64,000 nucleotides of DNA from assembly GCF_963678635.1 (NCBI RefSeq), contig NC_087065.1:50534452-50598451 (forward strand), read 5' to 3'. The notes beneath the pieces are model-generated. The model did not search any database. It saw only the letters and a list, made by a program, of their open reading frames with translations, and had not been told where the DNA came from. Position 1 is the stretch's first letter, and each line of letters opens with the position of its first letter. Positions 44,983 through 53,878 of the stretch are shown piece after piece. A program made the translations under genes and the position numbers. This DNA comes from Symsagittifera roscoffensis (Eukaryota > Xenacoelomorpha > Acoela > Convolutidae).

Positions 44983-46020
44983 ATGGCAGACCGATTCTGG
45001 AACTCCGTGCCCGCGGCCCTGAGGAAGCCCACTCTTGATGAGCTGTACAGGCGCCTGAGGGACTTGGACTATACCCAAATAGACGAGAGAATGGCGGTAA
45101 TGCTGAATGCCATCCTCCAGTTGGAGGACCAGGGTGAGTGCAGGGAGTCTGCAACGGAGGCTGTCTTGATGATCGGCTACACCACCGAGGGAATATCGAA
45201 CCAAGAACAGACCAGATGGTTGTCTTGGAATGTGGATGGAGGAGTAAGGGGTTTTGACTTGGCAAGGAATCCTGGCCTGAATAACAATACCGAATATGGC
45301 GCAGGGGAATTCCCACTACCGACTAGGCCAACAGTAAGGTCCACCAGCCAGAGCTCGAGTAGGGTGCCATCGATGTCACGAATGCAACAGACGACCGAGG
45401 CATATCCGGATCTAGGTGTTCTAAAGAAAGAGCTCGAGAAGACGCAGAAGGAAAGGAATAAGGCGAACCTCGATCGGGATCAGGCAAATCTGGATCGGGA
45501 GAAGGTTCAGCTGGAAAGGGACCAGGCGGTCAATGAGCGAGACTAGGCTCTGAGGTTGCTTGAGATACAAAAAGCTGAGCATCAACAGGAGTTAAGGGTG
45601 CGGGAGAACGCCGCAAATCGTGATCAACTGAGGTCGGAATTAGACAGAATAGAACAACGACAACGCGAGCTTGATGCACAGAAGGGAGCCAGGCCGAAGG
45701 AGCGAGTGGTCACCAGCTCGAGACCAGAGTCACGTATGGAGGTGGATGAGGCCCCCAGAGCAAGAGCACGGTTCAACCTTGACCGCGAGGCCCGTGAACA
45801 CATGAGTGAAGGGTTGGAAGTTTGGATACCGAATGACGCAACGTCTTCCTTGCGTAGCCTAGAGACGCAACCCATACGCCCACTGATGGATGTGGAGCTG
45901 CCGGGGTATACCCCAACCTCGACCTCGACCTCGAGAGATTGCGACAAAAGAGTCGTGAGAGTTCGGCAAGACCGGAGCTTCCCCCGACGTGGAGGGAGCA
46001 GCCGGTTAGGAGTGTCGTGA
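44983..46020 (+). CDS. Frame A: coiled-coil protein, interrupted by TAG
   Basis: ATG 44983 opens a frame of about 345 codons that is continuous except for one TAG at 45544-45546. The first 110 residues contain a helical segment (LDELYRRLRDLDYTQIDERM) and a WLSWNVDGG stretch. A Ser-rich linker follows, then a strongly charged coiled coil with repeated LDRDQAN/LDREK/LERDQA units that runs across the stop codon. The coil pattern around the stop (RD-stop-AL) suggests a CAG-to-TAG change, so the intact protein would be one chain. The C-terminal 90 residues are Pro/Thr-rich. I do not recognise a family. A structural or RNA-binding accessory role is possible but unproven. Its stop TGA overlaps the open frame of B. 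Confidence 0.75.
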
Positions 46021-46136
46021 TCTTGAGTTATAAGAAGAATACAGAGGGGAGGTACCACAGGCACAATCGGCTGGACTGGAGTACGGAGCAGAAAGCTAGG
46101 AGAGACTGCTTTCATGATGCGGCCTGGGTGCAATAC

Positions 46137-48113
46137 ATGGCGCCACCCCGGGTACCAGAAGGTGCGGTTCATCTAATCGTAGGGGACAGCCTGGTGCGGG
46201 TGTTGACCCGGATCCGATCGCACTGGCAGACGGGAATCTTGAGTTTCGCTGGAGCTGCCACGCCACAGATGTTAGCAACGCTTGACATGCTGGGGATGAC
46301 CAAAGTATACACGGTGACCCTGATGATCGGGACCAACGATGTATCAAGGGGTGAAGCGAGGAAAATAACAAGGCTGCACGATAAGGTGAGCTGCCTTCTT
46401 GAGGAACTGAGGATTCAGATGGACCCCATCCTGTTGACGATATGTACTGTCCCCTACAATATGATGTTTGACCAGCACGCCTTGGAGATGAACGAGAAGG
46501 TGCGGAACCTAAACAAGGGGATAAGAGACATCCACCGGAAGAGTGTGCTCCCTGTCAGACTGTTGGACGTGGCAGAGCGCATGGAGAAAGAGGGATTCCC
46601 TGAAGACACCTCCAGTGATGGAATCCATTTTGATAGACCGAGGGGAGCAGAGTGGCTAAACGACGTCTTCCAAGAACACATAAATGCGCTGGAGGTGGAT
46701 CTGCTAGAGACAGCCCAATTCACTTTAGGACCACCTCCGAACCCACCATTCCTGGCCTCAAGGGCCTTGTCTGGTCGCTTGGGACCGAGAGTTGACACTA
46801 GAGACAGTTCAAGGAGCAGCCAGACCAGATTGCAGAGTGCCACGCCAATGGAGTCTGAGGAGGTGACGTCATCAACACCTCCAAGCTCGGCGATATCCTC
46901 AGTGGTAGTGGCAGAGAGCAAACGGGAAAATAAGTCTATGGAGACCGCTCGCTTGAGATATCCCGAGAAGGTGAAAGAACTGGATCTAGAGAGTTTGGAA
47001 TGCAGGCAAGAATTGGCGGAAACCCTGGGGATCGAACGAGTATCACACGAGGACTTGAATAGGCATCATTGCGTGGACTGGTTGAAAGCTCATGAGGCGC
47101 ACTTCTCGAGAGCGAAGTTGATGGAGACCACAGACCTGACGGGAATTCCCACAAAAACGATCATGGGACCCATTAATTACAGACCTCTCAAGCTGCTTGG
47201 GAGTCCGGGACTTATAGCAGAACCTCCCAAGCACCGAACTAGCATCGCCAGAATCAGGTTGGCAACCCCGGCACAGTTGAAGGTGGTAGACAAGCTACTC
47301 AATCCGGGAGGAACGGGATTGCCAGATGCCGCTTACGAAGGCTCGAAATTGGCGGAAGATCCCAGGTACGGGAAGCCCTGTGGGAGTACCCAGCTGGCCA
47401 AAACCCTGGCAGTGTATGATAGAGCAGACCCAGCTGCTGCGAGAGTAGTCATTGTGGCGGGATCAGACTTCGAAGGAACGTCTCCCAAGTTGTTCTGGCC
47501 GGAGACTTTGATATACTCTTTGCCAGGAGCTGAATTGAATCAGATGTTAACTCTGGTAGTGGCAATAAAGTCGGAGATGCCCTGTGAACCTGAACTGCTA
47601 TTGTTTGCAGGGATGAATGATCACCTGCACGCGATGGGACTTCTTGAGCAACTAAAGGGCGATGAAATTCCGACATCGAGGAAGATATGGGAAGCCATTC
47701 AAGCGTTGTTTGCGGCGATGAATGAAGTGCAAGAGAATGTTGTCTCGAGATTCGGGTCCAAGACGAAGGTGGTGTTTACCACATCCCCTGGATACGCGAA
47801 TATGCCACCCGCCCTACAGTTCGTGTACGCGGTCTTGATCCTGATAGCAGAAGGGAGTGAATGGCGGATTCTAATGGCAGCCCCCAATCAGGAGTTGGAG
47901 CCATCGAACCTGAGGCTTCGCAAGTCAGAATTGGCGGCGGCATGGGCGGATATATCTCATGCACTGAGGGGTTTTTGTGGACTAGCGGACATCCTGATCG
48001 TATTAGACGAGGTGCTCTTGCTAGAGATATCGAACTTTGCCAGGCAGCTCAAGTTCAGCCCAGTCATCGGGGACGATCACCCGGCGATAAGCAAATTAAC
48101 GGCCAGCCTGTAG
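46137..48113 (+). CDS. Frame B: tandem SGNH-hydrolase-like protein
   Basis: The frame is open from 45939 in the -1 phase relative to A. The first ATG is 46137, just before the first domain. Domain 1 carries all SGNH/GDSL blocks: VGDSL with the catalytic Ser codon at 46188, an AGAATPQM block II, GTNDVS with Asn at 46335, and SDGIHF with Asp at 46617 and His at 46626. SGNH enzymes are serine esterases or acetylhydrolases; a related fold occurs in ORF1 of CR1/L2-type LINEs. After a Ser/Thr-rich linker and a helical region, a second domain (about 47450-48110) repeats the layout but is degenerate: GSDFEG in place of GDS, then PGAELNQM, FAGMNDHL and a late GDDHPA. Domain 2 is probably non-catalytic. 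No signal peptide or membrane helix is seen, so this is not an envelope protein. Confidence 0.8.
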   Translation: MAPPRVPEGAVHLIVGDSLVRVLTRIRSHWQTGILSFAGAATPQMLATLDMLGMTKVYTVTLMIGTNDVSRGEARKITRLHDKVSCLLEELRIQMDPILLTICTVPYNMMFDQHALEMNEKVRNLNKGIRDIHRKSVLPVRLLDVAERMEKEGFPEDTSSDGIHFDRPRGAEWLNDVFQEHINALEVDLLETAQFTLGPPPNPPFLASRALSGRLGPRVDTRDSSRSSQTRLQSATPMESEEVTSSTPPSSAISSVVVAESKRENKSMETARLRYPEKVKELDLESLECRQELAETLGIERVSHEDLNRHHCVDWLKAHEAHFSRAKLMETTDLTGIPTKTIMGPINYRPLKLLGSPGLIAEPPKHRTSIARIRLATPAQLKVVDKLLNPGGTGLPDAAYEGSKLAEDPRYGKPCGSTQLAKTLAVYDRADPAAARVVIVAGSDFEGTSPKLFWPETLIYSLPGAELNQMLTLVVAIKSEMPCEPELLLFAGMNDHLHAMGLLEQLKGDEIPTSRKIWEAIQALFAAMNEVQENVVSRFGSKTKVVFTTSPGYANMPPALQFVYAVLILIAEGSEWRILMAAPNQELEPSNLRLRKSELAAAWADISHALRGFCGLADILIVLDEVLLLEISNFARQLKFSPVIGDDHPAISKLTASL

Positions 48114-48172
48114 TTTTGGAGTATGGATGTGAAGATCACGAACTCCACCAGCAAGTCTAGAGGTCCCAGTAA

Positions 48173-50674
48173 CGAGAGAAGAAATGTGGCGGGAGAAGAC
48201 GAGAGAAGACGGAAAAGCAATTAGGATCGTTGAAATATCGTTTGACTCAAGAAAATGGCTGGTGGCCATTTTTGACACCAAGGCTGGAGAACGCCACGAA
48301 TAAGACGAGGGAGGAAGCACCACTCCTCGTGAAGCAAGTCTGGAGTTTCCTAGAGAAGCAACTGGAGCTGGCCGAAGTAAGAGACATGACGGTGGCTAGA
48401 TTTGTCTCGGCCGCCAATGAAGTGACGATCGCAGGGTTCTGGAGAGAGCACGCCAAAGGCGAATTGAAGACTCGGAGGGATTACGAGATTCTCAAGTTCT
48501 TGAGTCCTTGCTGGGAGAAGGAATTCTTGGCAGGAGTATTCGGTACCACGGCGACTATCTTTGGAGCCTTCGTGCAGGAGATACTGGGCATGCCCATCAG
48601 CCTGCTCTTGGCCCTGTATTTGGTCTACCCCAGATACTTGTTCAACATGGGTCCAGCATACATGTTTAGTCGGGGAGTGGAGACACTTCGAGTTGATGGG
48701 TACCTGGCACTAGTGCTCTTGACCCATGGGGAATTGGTGTCGTTTCATCGATTAATGGAATATGGAGAGCCTCTGTCTATGGGGAGAGTCCACACGAGCA
48801 TTGAAACCAGCTCCTACAAGTGCGCCGCAGGATTGAAGACGTTGCTAGTGCAATACCTCATGATGCAAAATCGGCACATGACGGGTGAAGATGAGAATCC
48901 AACTTCGAGAGAAGAATGGAAGAAGACGAACAGAGGGATGCCTCTGCTGACGGACCTATGCCTGGCAATGAGGTCGGACCCAATGGGGATAATCCGGGGC
49001 CTAGAGGAGGTGGTGACCTGCATTTATGGTCCAGCAGTGACGTACGCGTTCCCAGACCCCCTGGTGACAACGTATCGTCACTCTGTAACGCACTTGAGCC
49101 TTATCAGTATACTGGATGGGACGGCGTTAAATTGGTGTCAGCAGGAGGTGCTCAGAGGGCGAATGAGCAACACTGTACTCTTTGGAAAGGTGAAAGATGC
49201 CGAGCTGATAGTGTACAACTTCAGGGGGCAAATGCAATGTAGAATGGGAGGCAAGCGAGAGGGTCCCATTGAAATGTATCCCAAATTCTGGAACTTGAAC
49301 CCATTGACGGCGGACGGACGAGAAATCTTGAGAATTCCTGCCTGGAAGGAATGCTTCGCACTGGTGAAGAGGGAGCTGGAGACCATAATGGAGAAAGAAA
49401 TCCTCCCGGCCACCATGCCTGAGTTCCCAATAGTCAGGAGGATGACCTTAGGAATGAATAGTCCCTTGGTAGTTCCCTCCATAATGGCGAGGATGACGAC
49501 GGAGGAAATGCAGAAGGATTTCACTGATGGCTGGGACCCCCTGTTCATTGGCTACACGGCGGCGGTCTACTTCCATACCAGCGAGATGAAGGTAAATTCG
49601 TGGACGACGCAAGCGAAAAAGAGTAGAGGTTCGCAGCCCCCAGGGTATGAGGTGCGGAAGGTCTTGAGAACTCTTGAGAAGGAGGGACTTGAGAACATGT
49701 TACCCATATGGGATGATGGCAGGATGATCGTGATGGAGGGGCACGTCGCACTGGTGGACGACATGAAATTTGCCACGAGAAAATATAAGGCGCCCTATGG
49801 CTTGGAACAGGTGGAAATAAGACAGGAAGGAACAGAACTAGATGCAGCAGGTCAACTGCATGTAGCGCTGACGGAATACAAAAAGCTGGATCCTACGACA
49901 CCATCACCACTGTCCGTGGACACACCTGGAGACAAGAGGAGCGGACCCGTCGAGGACCGATTTAAGAAAATTCTCGAGAGAAGGAGACATGAGTCAGAAG
50001 AAGAGAGTATGGATGAAACTCTCAGTGAAGCCGGTGAAGACATGGAAGTGGGGAATACGCCTGAACCAGGGCCATCAGGGGAGGAGCTCACCACTCAAGA
50101 GCTGTTGAAAGATTTGAGCGAGGAGAATTGGGCAGATACTGCCACACCACCCCTGATTCCGTCTCCCCGGAAGGATCTGGAATTGCCATTGGCAGGTGAG
50201 ACCTTCAATATGGGGATGTTACTCTTGAGCTCGGAGGAAAGGGAGAAGAACACGTTCGAAGGGAACAGGGACATATTCTTGGGATCTCTCGAGGATGACG
50301 CTTGGCAGGAATTCCTGGAGGAATTCAATCGAGAAGTGGGCAGCGAGACGACGCTGGACAAGTTCAAGAAGGAACTGTGGGACGCAGTAGTGAGATTCGG
50401 GGAACCGCTCCTGATAGGAACGGGCCTGGATGAGAAAGCTAGAAAAGAGCTGCTGAACAAGCTAGTGGAGCTGAGGAATGCACGATCGAAGACTAGAAAA
50501 GAGAAATGTGAGGACAGCTCTACTCTGAAACAAAAAACTGTGGATAAAATGGTTGATGATATAAAAAGGGATAAGGTTGGGACTAGTAATATGATTAAAA
50601 GTACTAATATCCTTAAGGCTCGAGCAGGGGGAGGCAAGAGTTGGAAGGAGTGGATGGAGAGGTCGAATCAATGA
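48173..50674 (+). CDS. Frame C: large protein of unknown function
   Basis: The open frame starts after a stop at 48170 and runs to TGA 50672-50674. There is no ATG until 48386, although the sequence before it reads like coding. Translation may therefore start at a non-AUG codon, after splicing, or at 48386. The first 560 residues look like a compact globular protein with Trp-rich and hydrophobic helices (around ILGMPISLLLALYLVYPRYL) but no convincing membrane span. A Ser/Glu/Pro-rich acidic linker follows (about 49950-50170), then a charged helical segment and a basic end (KTRKEK). I recognise no family. GC content and length match frames B and D, arguing for real coding. Its stop is interleaved with the start of D (ATGA). 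Confidence 0.7.
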   Translation, partial: REKKCGGRRREKTEKQLGSLKYRLTQENGWWPFLTPRLENATNKTREEAPLLVKQVWSFLEKQLELAEVRDMTVARFVSAANEVTIAGFWREHAKGELKTRRDYEILKFLSPCWEKEFLAGVFGTTATIFGAFVQEILGMPISLLLALYLVYPRYLFNMGPAYMFSRGVETLRVDGYLALVLLTHGELVSFHRLMEYGEPLSMGRVHTSIETSSYKCAAGLKTLLVQYLMMQNRHMTGEDENPTSREEWKKTNRGMPLLTDLCLAMRSDPMGIIRGLEEVVTCIYGPAVTYAFPDPLVTTYRHSVTHLSLISILDGTALNWCQQEVLRGRMSNTVLFGKVKDAELIVYNFRGQMQCRMGGKREGPIEMYPKFWNLNPLTADGREILRIPAWKECFALVKRELETIMEKEILPATMPEFPIVRRMTLGMNSPLVVPSIMARMTTEEMQKDFTDGWDPLFIGYTAAVYFHTSEMKVNSWTTQAKKSRGSQPPGYEVRKVLRTLEKEGLENMLPIWDDGRMIVMEGHVALVDDMKFATRKYKAPYGLEQVEIRQEGTELDAAGQLHVALTEYKKLDPTTPSPLSVDTPGDKRSGPVEDRFKKILERRRHESEEESMDETLSEAGEDMEVGNTPEPGPSGEELTTQELLKDLSEENWADTATPPLIPSPRKDLELPLAGETFNMGMLLLSSEEREKNTFEGNRDIFLGSLEDDAWQEFLEEFNREVGSETTLDKFKKELWDAVVRFGEPLLIGTGLDEKARKELLNKLVELRNARSKTRKEKCEDSSTLKQKTVDKMVDDIKRDKVGTSNMIKSTNILKARAGGGKSWKEWMERSNQ

Positions 50675-53600
50675 TGATAGCCACAACACCCTCGAGCAGA
50701 GATGTGAAGACTCGCAAGAGGAAGAGAGAAGTGGAAGGATGGGGTAGTCCTTCAGTGGATGCTGTTTCGGAAGGAAACTTGAGAGAGACGGCGCCCATCG
50801 TTTTGGCTCGATGCAAGACGGCGGCATACAAGAACAGCTCGGAGCTCAGGAAACCACTTGAAGTAGAAAAGGAAATAGAGGTTTCCGCCAGTTCGACGTC
50901 AGAAGAAGACTTCAAGCCTCAGAAGGTAAACGTGAAGAGAGGTTCAACGAACGGACAGGTAGGGGAAGTGGAGATCGGCAAAGAATGGATCTCGAAGGCA
51001 CATCAGGACATGGGCAAACAAGTGACGAGTGATCCATTGGAGAGGAACAAGACGAGGAACACTTCCCGGACGTGGTGGGTGGCCCTCGAAACATTGAAGG
51101 AAATGGAGGACTGCTTGAAGAGGTTGGACAGTGGGATAGCTCGCAGGCGACGCAATTGGGCCACCCAGCAAAAAGCCGAGGTTAATAAGATAGAGATGGC
51201 AAGTCATCTGAAGAGGTCCTGGCAGAGTTTGTTGAAGGATCATTTTGAAGAGGCGATGAGGACATCCTCATCAGCACCGCCACTAATGGCGAATCCCTTC
51301 GTTAGAACTGCGGGACAATTAATGTTCACCTGGAGTCTGGTGGGAATAGAGTTGGAGACATTGACCTCGTATGACAGGCTGAAGTTGGGAAGCAAGAAGC
51401 TAGAGGTGTATCAGGCACTGATGCAACACGTGGCCAGGGACAATTCAGGCTTGAGCCTGGCTAGAAGAAAAGATGCCACATGTTTCTTGAGATGGATAAT
51501 GTCAATGATGTCTGATAGCACCATCCTGGCATGCCACCAGAGAGCAAGTGGAATTAAAACCATGGAGAGAAGAGTCTCAACGATCATCTTGAACGTATAT
51601 CAGAGTACAGGAATAGAGAAAGAAGATGGTTCCAGACTATCCTTAGAGAACCATCGAAAACTGGACGAGGTACGGAGGTTCTCTAATAAGAAGTTCGAGG
51701 AAGAACATGATGTTCACCGTAACCTGGCCTCGTCAGAACAGTACTCGAGACTCAGTGAGAAGGGGGAATACCAATATGTGTCTGGAGTGATGGGAATAGC
51801 CTACAATCCCTTCTTAGACTCGGAAGCTGGAGGAGCCCACAGAAACCATGAGGTAGCGGAGCTACTGAAGTTTTGGACTGAAAGAATAATGGAAATAGAC
51901 GCGGTGGAAAAAGAGGGGCCGAGCCTGGGCCTGATTCTTGAGAAAACACCAGAGGTGATAAGCATACCGCGCTCAAACAAGAGAGTTGAAGTGAACATGG
52001 GCGGTGGAAATGGCTTGTTAACCACGAACTTGGGAGTGATATGGAAGCTACTAAGACCCTCCTGGTGTCCACATCCCCATGCGAGTCTAATCGAGGAAAC
52101 CACCGAGCGAGTGAGGTTAGCACCAACGGAAGATGAAGATCTGGCGAAGTTGAGTGTGCTACATAAGCTAATCACGCCCCAGATGCAAGAGCCAAGCGAA
52201 AGGACGAGCGACCCCGGGTCAGCAAAGAAATTGGAGCCGGGTAGCTGTCTGGATTCGACGTGTGGGAACGGAGAGCACATCTGCGATGGACGGTCATGCG
52301 TCAGAATACTGTCGTTTCAAAAAGAAGACCTGGTCACTTGGTTCGAAGACATCACAGAAAGGGAGAAAAGTGAAGTGCAAATAATAGCGGAATGTTACGC
52401 GAGAACCACGGTGAATATAGCGACAGCTCTCGGATTCTTCTCGAGAATGTGTGGTCTGCAGGCACTGGGGAGACTGGAATCTGAACATCATTTAGTGACG
52501 GCGTTGAGCGTAGAATCATGGCCCGGGGTGTTGCAGGTGACTCAAAAACACATCCGGAGCTGGAAGGTTGGTCTTGAGGCGGAAATGGGATTTCCCATGA
52601 GCGAAGCTTATGGCTTGCCATCGAACGCGAAATCGCTGATAGGGTCAATGATGGCCAACTTGTGCGGAAGTCACTACCCGCTACACATGGCGATGGTGGA
52701 AGTGTCCAGCCAGAGAATACTGGTGGACAAGGCCTTCTCAGTGCCCAAGTGCGTGAGGTTGGCTCGGATGTCGCATCACTCGCACAAGTTGTTGAGAAAA
52801 ATCAAAGGGACAGTACCAAAAGAATTGGGAGATGACTCAAGCGAAATCTGGGGAGAAGATCTTCTGAAGTTGGAAAGAGAAAACACAAGCGATCACGAGA
52901 GACAAAACGTGATCGGGAAACCTGTGGGAAGTACTCCGAACCTGGAAGATAACGACGCGATGCACGAGAAAATGATGGAGCTTGAGCCTCTCTTGGAAGC
53001 CTCAGGGGAGCGTAATCTCAGGAGCATTGAGATCTCTCATGGGGAATGCCCATGCCACTGTTTGGCACAAACGGTGTGGTATCCAGATCACAAGAACCTT
53101 TGCCTGGTGTGGGATGTGGAAGAGATTCGGTCGATCGGACTACCGGATCACCGGCAGAAGGTGACGCTCTTAGTAGTGAGTACGATGTTAGCTCTGAGAT
53201 GGATAGAAGAGAATATAACGAAGTATCGGGAGGCGACGACGCCAACGGCTGAGTCAATATACGCGATAGACTACAGCAGGAGACTCGAGTTGTTTGAGAC
53301 TGCGTGCAAAGTATTCGCCATACCGACGGAAGTCAGGCACGTATGGAGTCGCTTGAGGTACTTTCCATGGTTTCGGGCGACACTGACGTCCTGGTTGTAC
53401 ATGACAACGAAAGATCACATGAGAAAACATCAAAAGGAGTATCGACAGTTCCAGGCCGAGATTGGGCCGGAAGCTTTCAAGAGACCCCTGCTAACCCATC
53501 GTAATGCGATCACGACAGGATGGAAAAGAGTGGGTAAGATGTCTAGAGACAATACCAAAGCGAGGGAGTCGATACTAGAGGAAGACCTGGCGAAGAACGT

Positions 53601-53832
53601 GAGCTTGAGCCTGCACAACTCCTTTTGCTTGAACCGAGAAGCTAGGGTGAAGGCACTACCCAACCAAGCAAAGAGGTTGCAGGAGCAGAGAGAATGGATG
53701 CGATCCTATGAACAGCTGAAGGCTTGGGAGGAGATTGTGATTAGTTCCGATGATGAAGAGGAACTGTTGAGACAGTTTGCCGCATCTAGCACTTCAGGAT
53801 GCAGTACCTCCAAGGCGAAGAGTACGAGATGA
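50671..53832 (+). CDS. Frame D: large protein of unknown function, SUMO-interaction-like C-terminus
   Basis: ATG 50671 overlaps the TGA of frame C by two bases (ATGA) and opens 1053 codons. The N-terminus has a basic KTRKRKRE cluster that could be a nuclear signal. Two Cys/His groups may bind metal: CGNGEHICDGRSC (about residues 531-543) and HGECPCHC (about 790-797). The rest is mainly helical with many Trp and Arg. Near the end EEIVISSDDEEELL has the form of a SUMO-interaction motif, a short hydrophobic strand followed by acidic residues. The last 160 or so codons are duplicated at 31101-31585. I recognise no known domain. Chromatin or nuclear targeting is speculation from the short motifs. 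Confidence 0.75.
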   Translation: MMIATTPSSRDVKTRKRKREVEGWGSPSVDAVSEGNLRETAPIVLARCKTAAYKNSSELRKPLEVEKEIEVSASSTSEEDFKPQKVNVKRGSTNGQVGEVEIGKEWISKAHQDMGKQVTSDPLERNKTRNTSRTWWVALETLKEMEDCLKRLDSGIARRRRNWATQQKAEVNKIEMASHLKRSWQSLLKDHFEEAMRTSSSAPPLMANPFVRTAGQLMFTWSLVGIELETLTSYDRLKLGSKKLEVYQALMQHVARDNSGLSLARRKDATCFLRWIMSMMSDSTILACHQRASGIKTMERRVSTIILNVYQSTGIEKEDGSRLSLENHRKLDEVRRFSNKKFEEEHDVHRNLASSEQYSRLSEKGEYQYVSGVMGIAYNPFLDSEAGGAHRNHEVAELLKFWTERIMEIDAVEKEGPSLGLILEKTPEVISIPRSNKRVEVNMGGGNGLLTTNLGVIWKLLRPSWCPHPHASLIEETTERVRLAPTEDEDLAKLSVLHKLITPQMQEPSERTSDPGSAKKLEPGSCLDSTCGNGEHICDGRSCVRILSFQKEDLVTWFEDITEREKSEVQIIAECYARTTVNIATALGFFSRMCGLQALGRLESEHHLVTALSVESWPGVLQVTQKHIRSWKVGLEAEMGFPMSEAYGLPSNAKSLIGSMMANLCGSHYPLHMAMVEVSSQRILVDKAFSVPKCVRLARMSHHSHKLLRKIKGTVPKELGDDSSEIWGEDLLKLERENTSDHERQNVIGKPVGSTPNLEDNDAMHEKMMELEPLLEASGERNLRSIEISHGECPCHCLAQTVWYPDHKNLCLVWDVEEIRSIGLPDHRQKVTLLVVSTMLALRWIEENITKYREATTPTAESIYAIDYSRRLELFETACKVFAIPTEVRHVWSRLRYFPWFRATLTSWLYMTTKDHMRKHQKEYRQFQAEIGPEAFKRPLLTHRNAITTGWKRVGKMSRDNTKARESILEEDLAKNVSLSLHNSFCLNREARVKALPNQAKRLQEQREWMRSYEQLKAWEEIVISSDDEEELLRQFAASSTSGCSTSKAKSTR

Positions 53833-53861
53833 ATGGGCAAATCGGATGGATCTTGAGTCTT

Positions 53862-53876
53862 GAGAGGGAAGGGGGG
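53862..53876 (+). promoter_or_regulatory. 3' polypurine tract
   Basis: Fifteen consecutive purines (GAGAGGGAAGGGGGG) lie just before the 3' LTR start, the expected primer for plus-strand DNA synthesis. The same tract is at 31615-31629 before the 5' LTR, which is abnormal for a single insertion. Confidence 0.75.
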
Positions 53877-53878
53877 CT

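Noticed and set aside
46137-53832. An envelope gene among the extra frames
   Set aside because: No signal peptide, furin-type site or C-terminal membrane anchor is visible in frames A-D.
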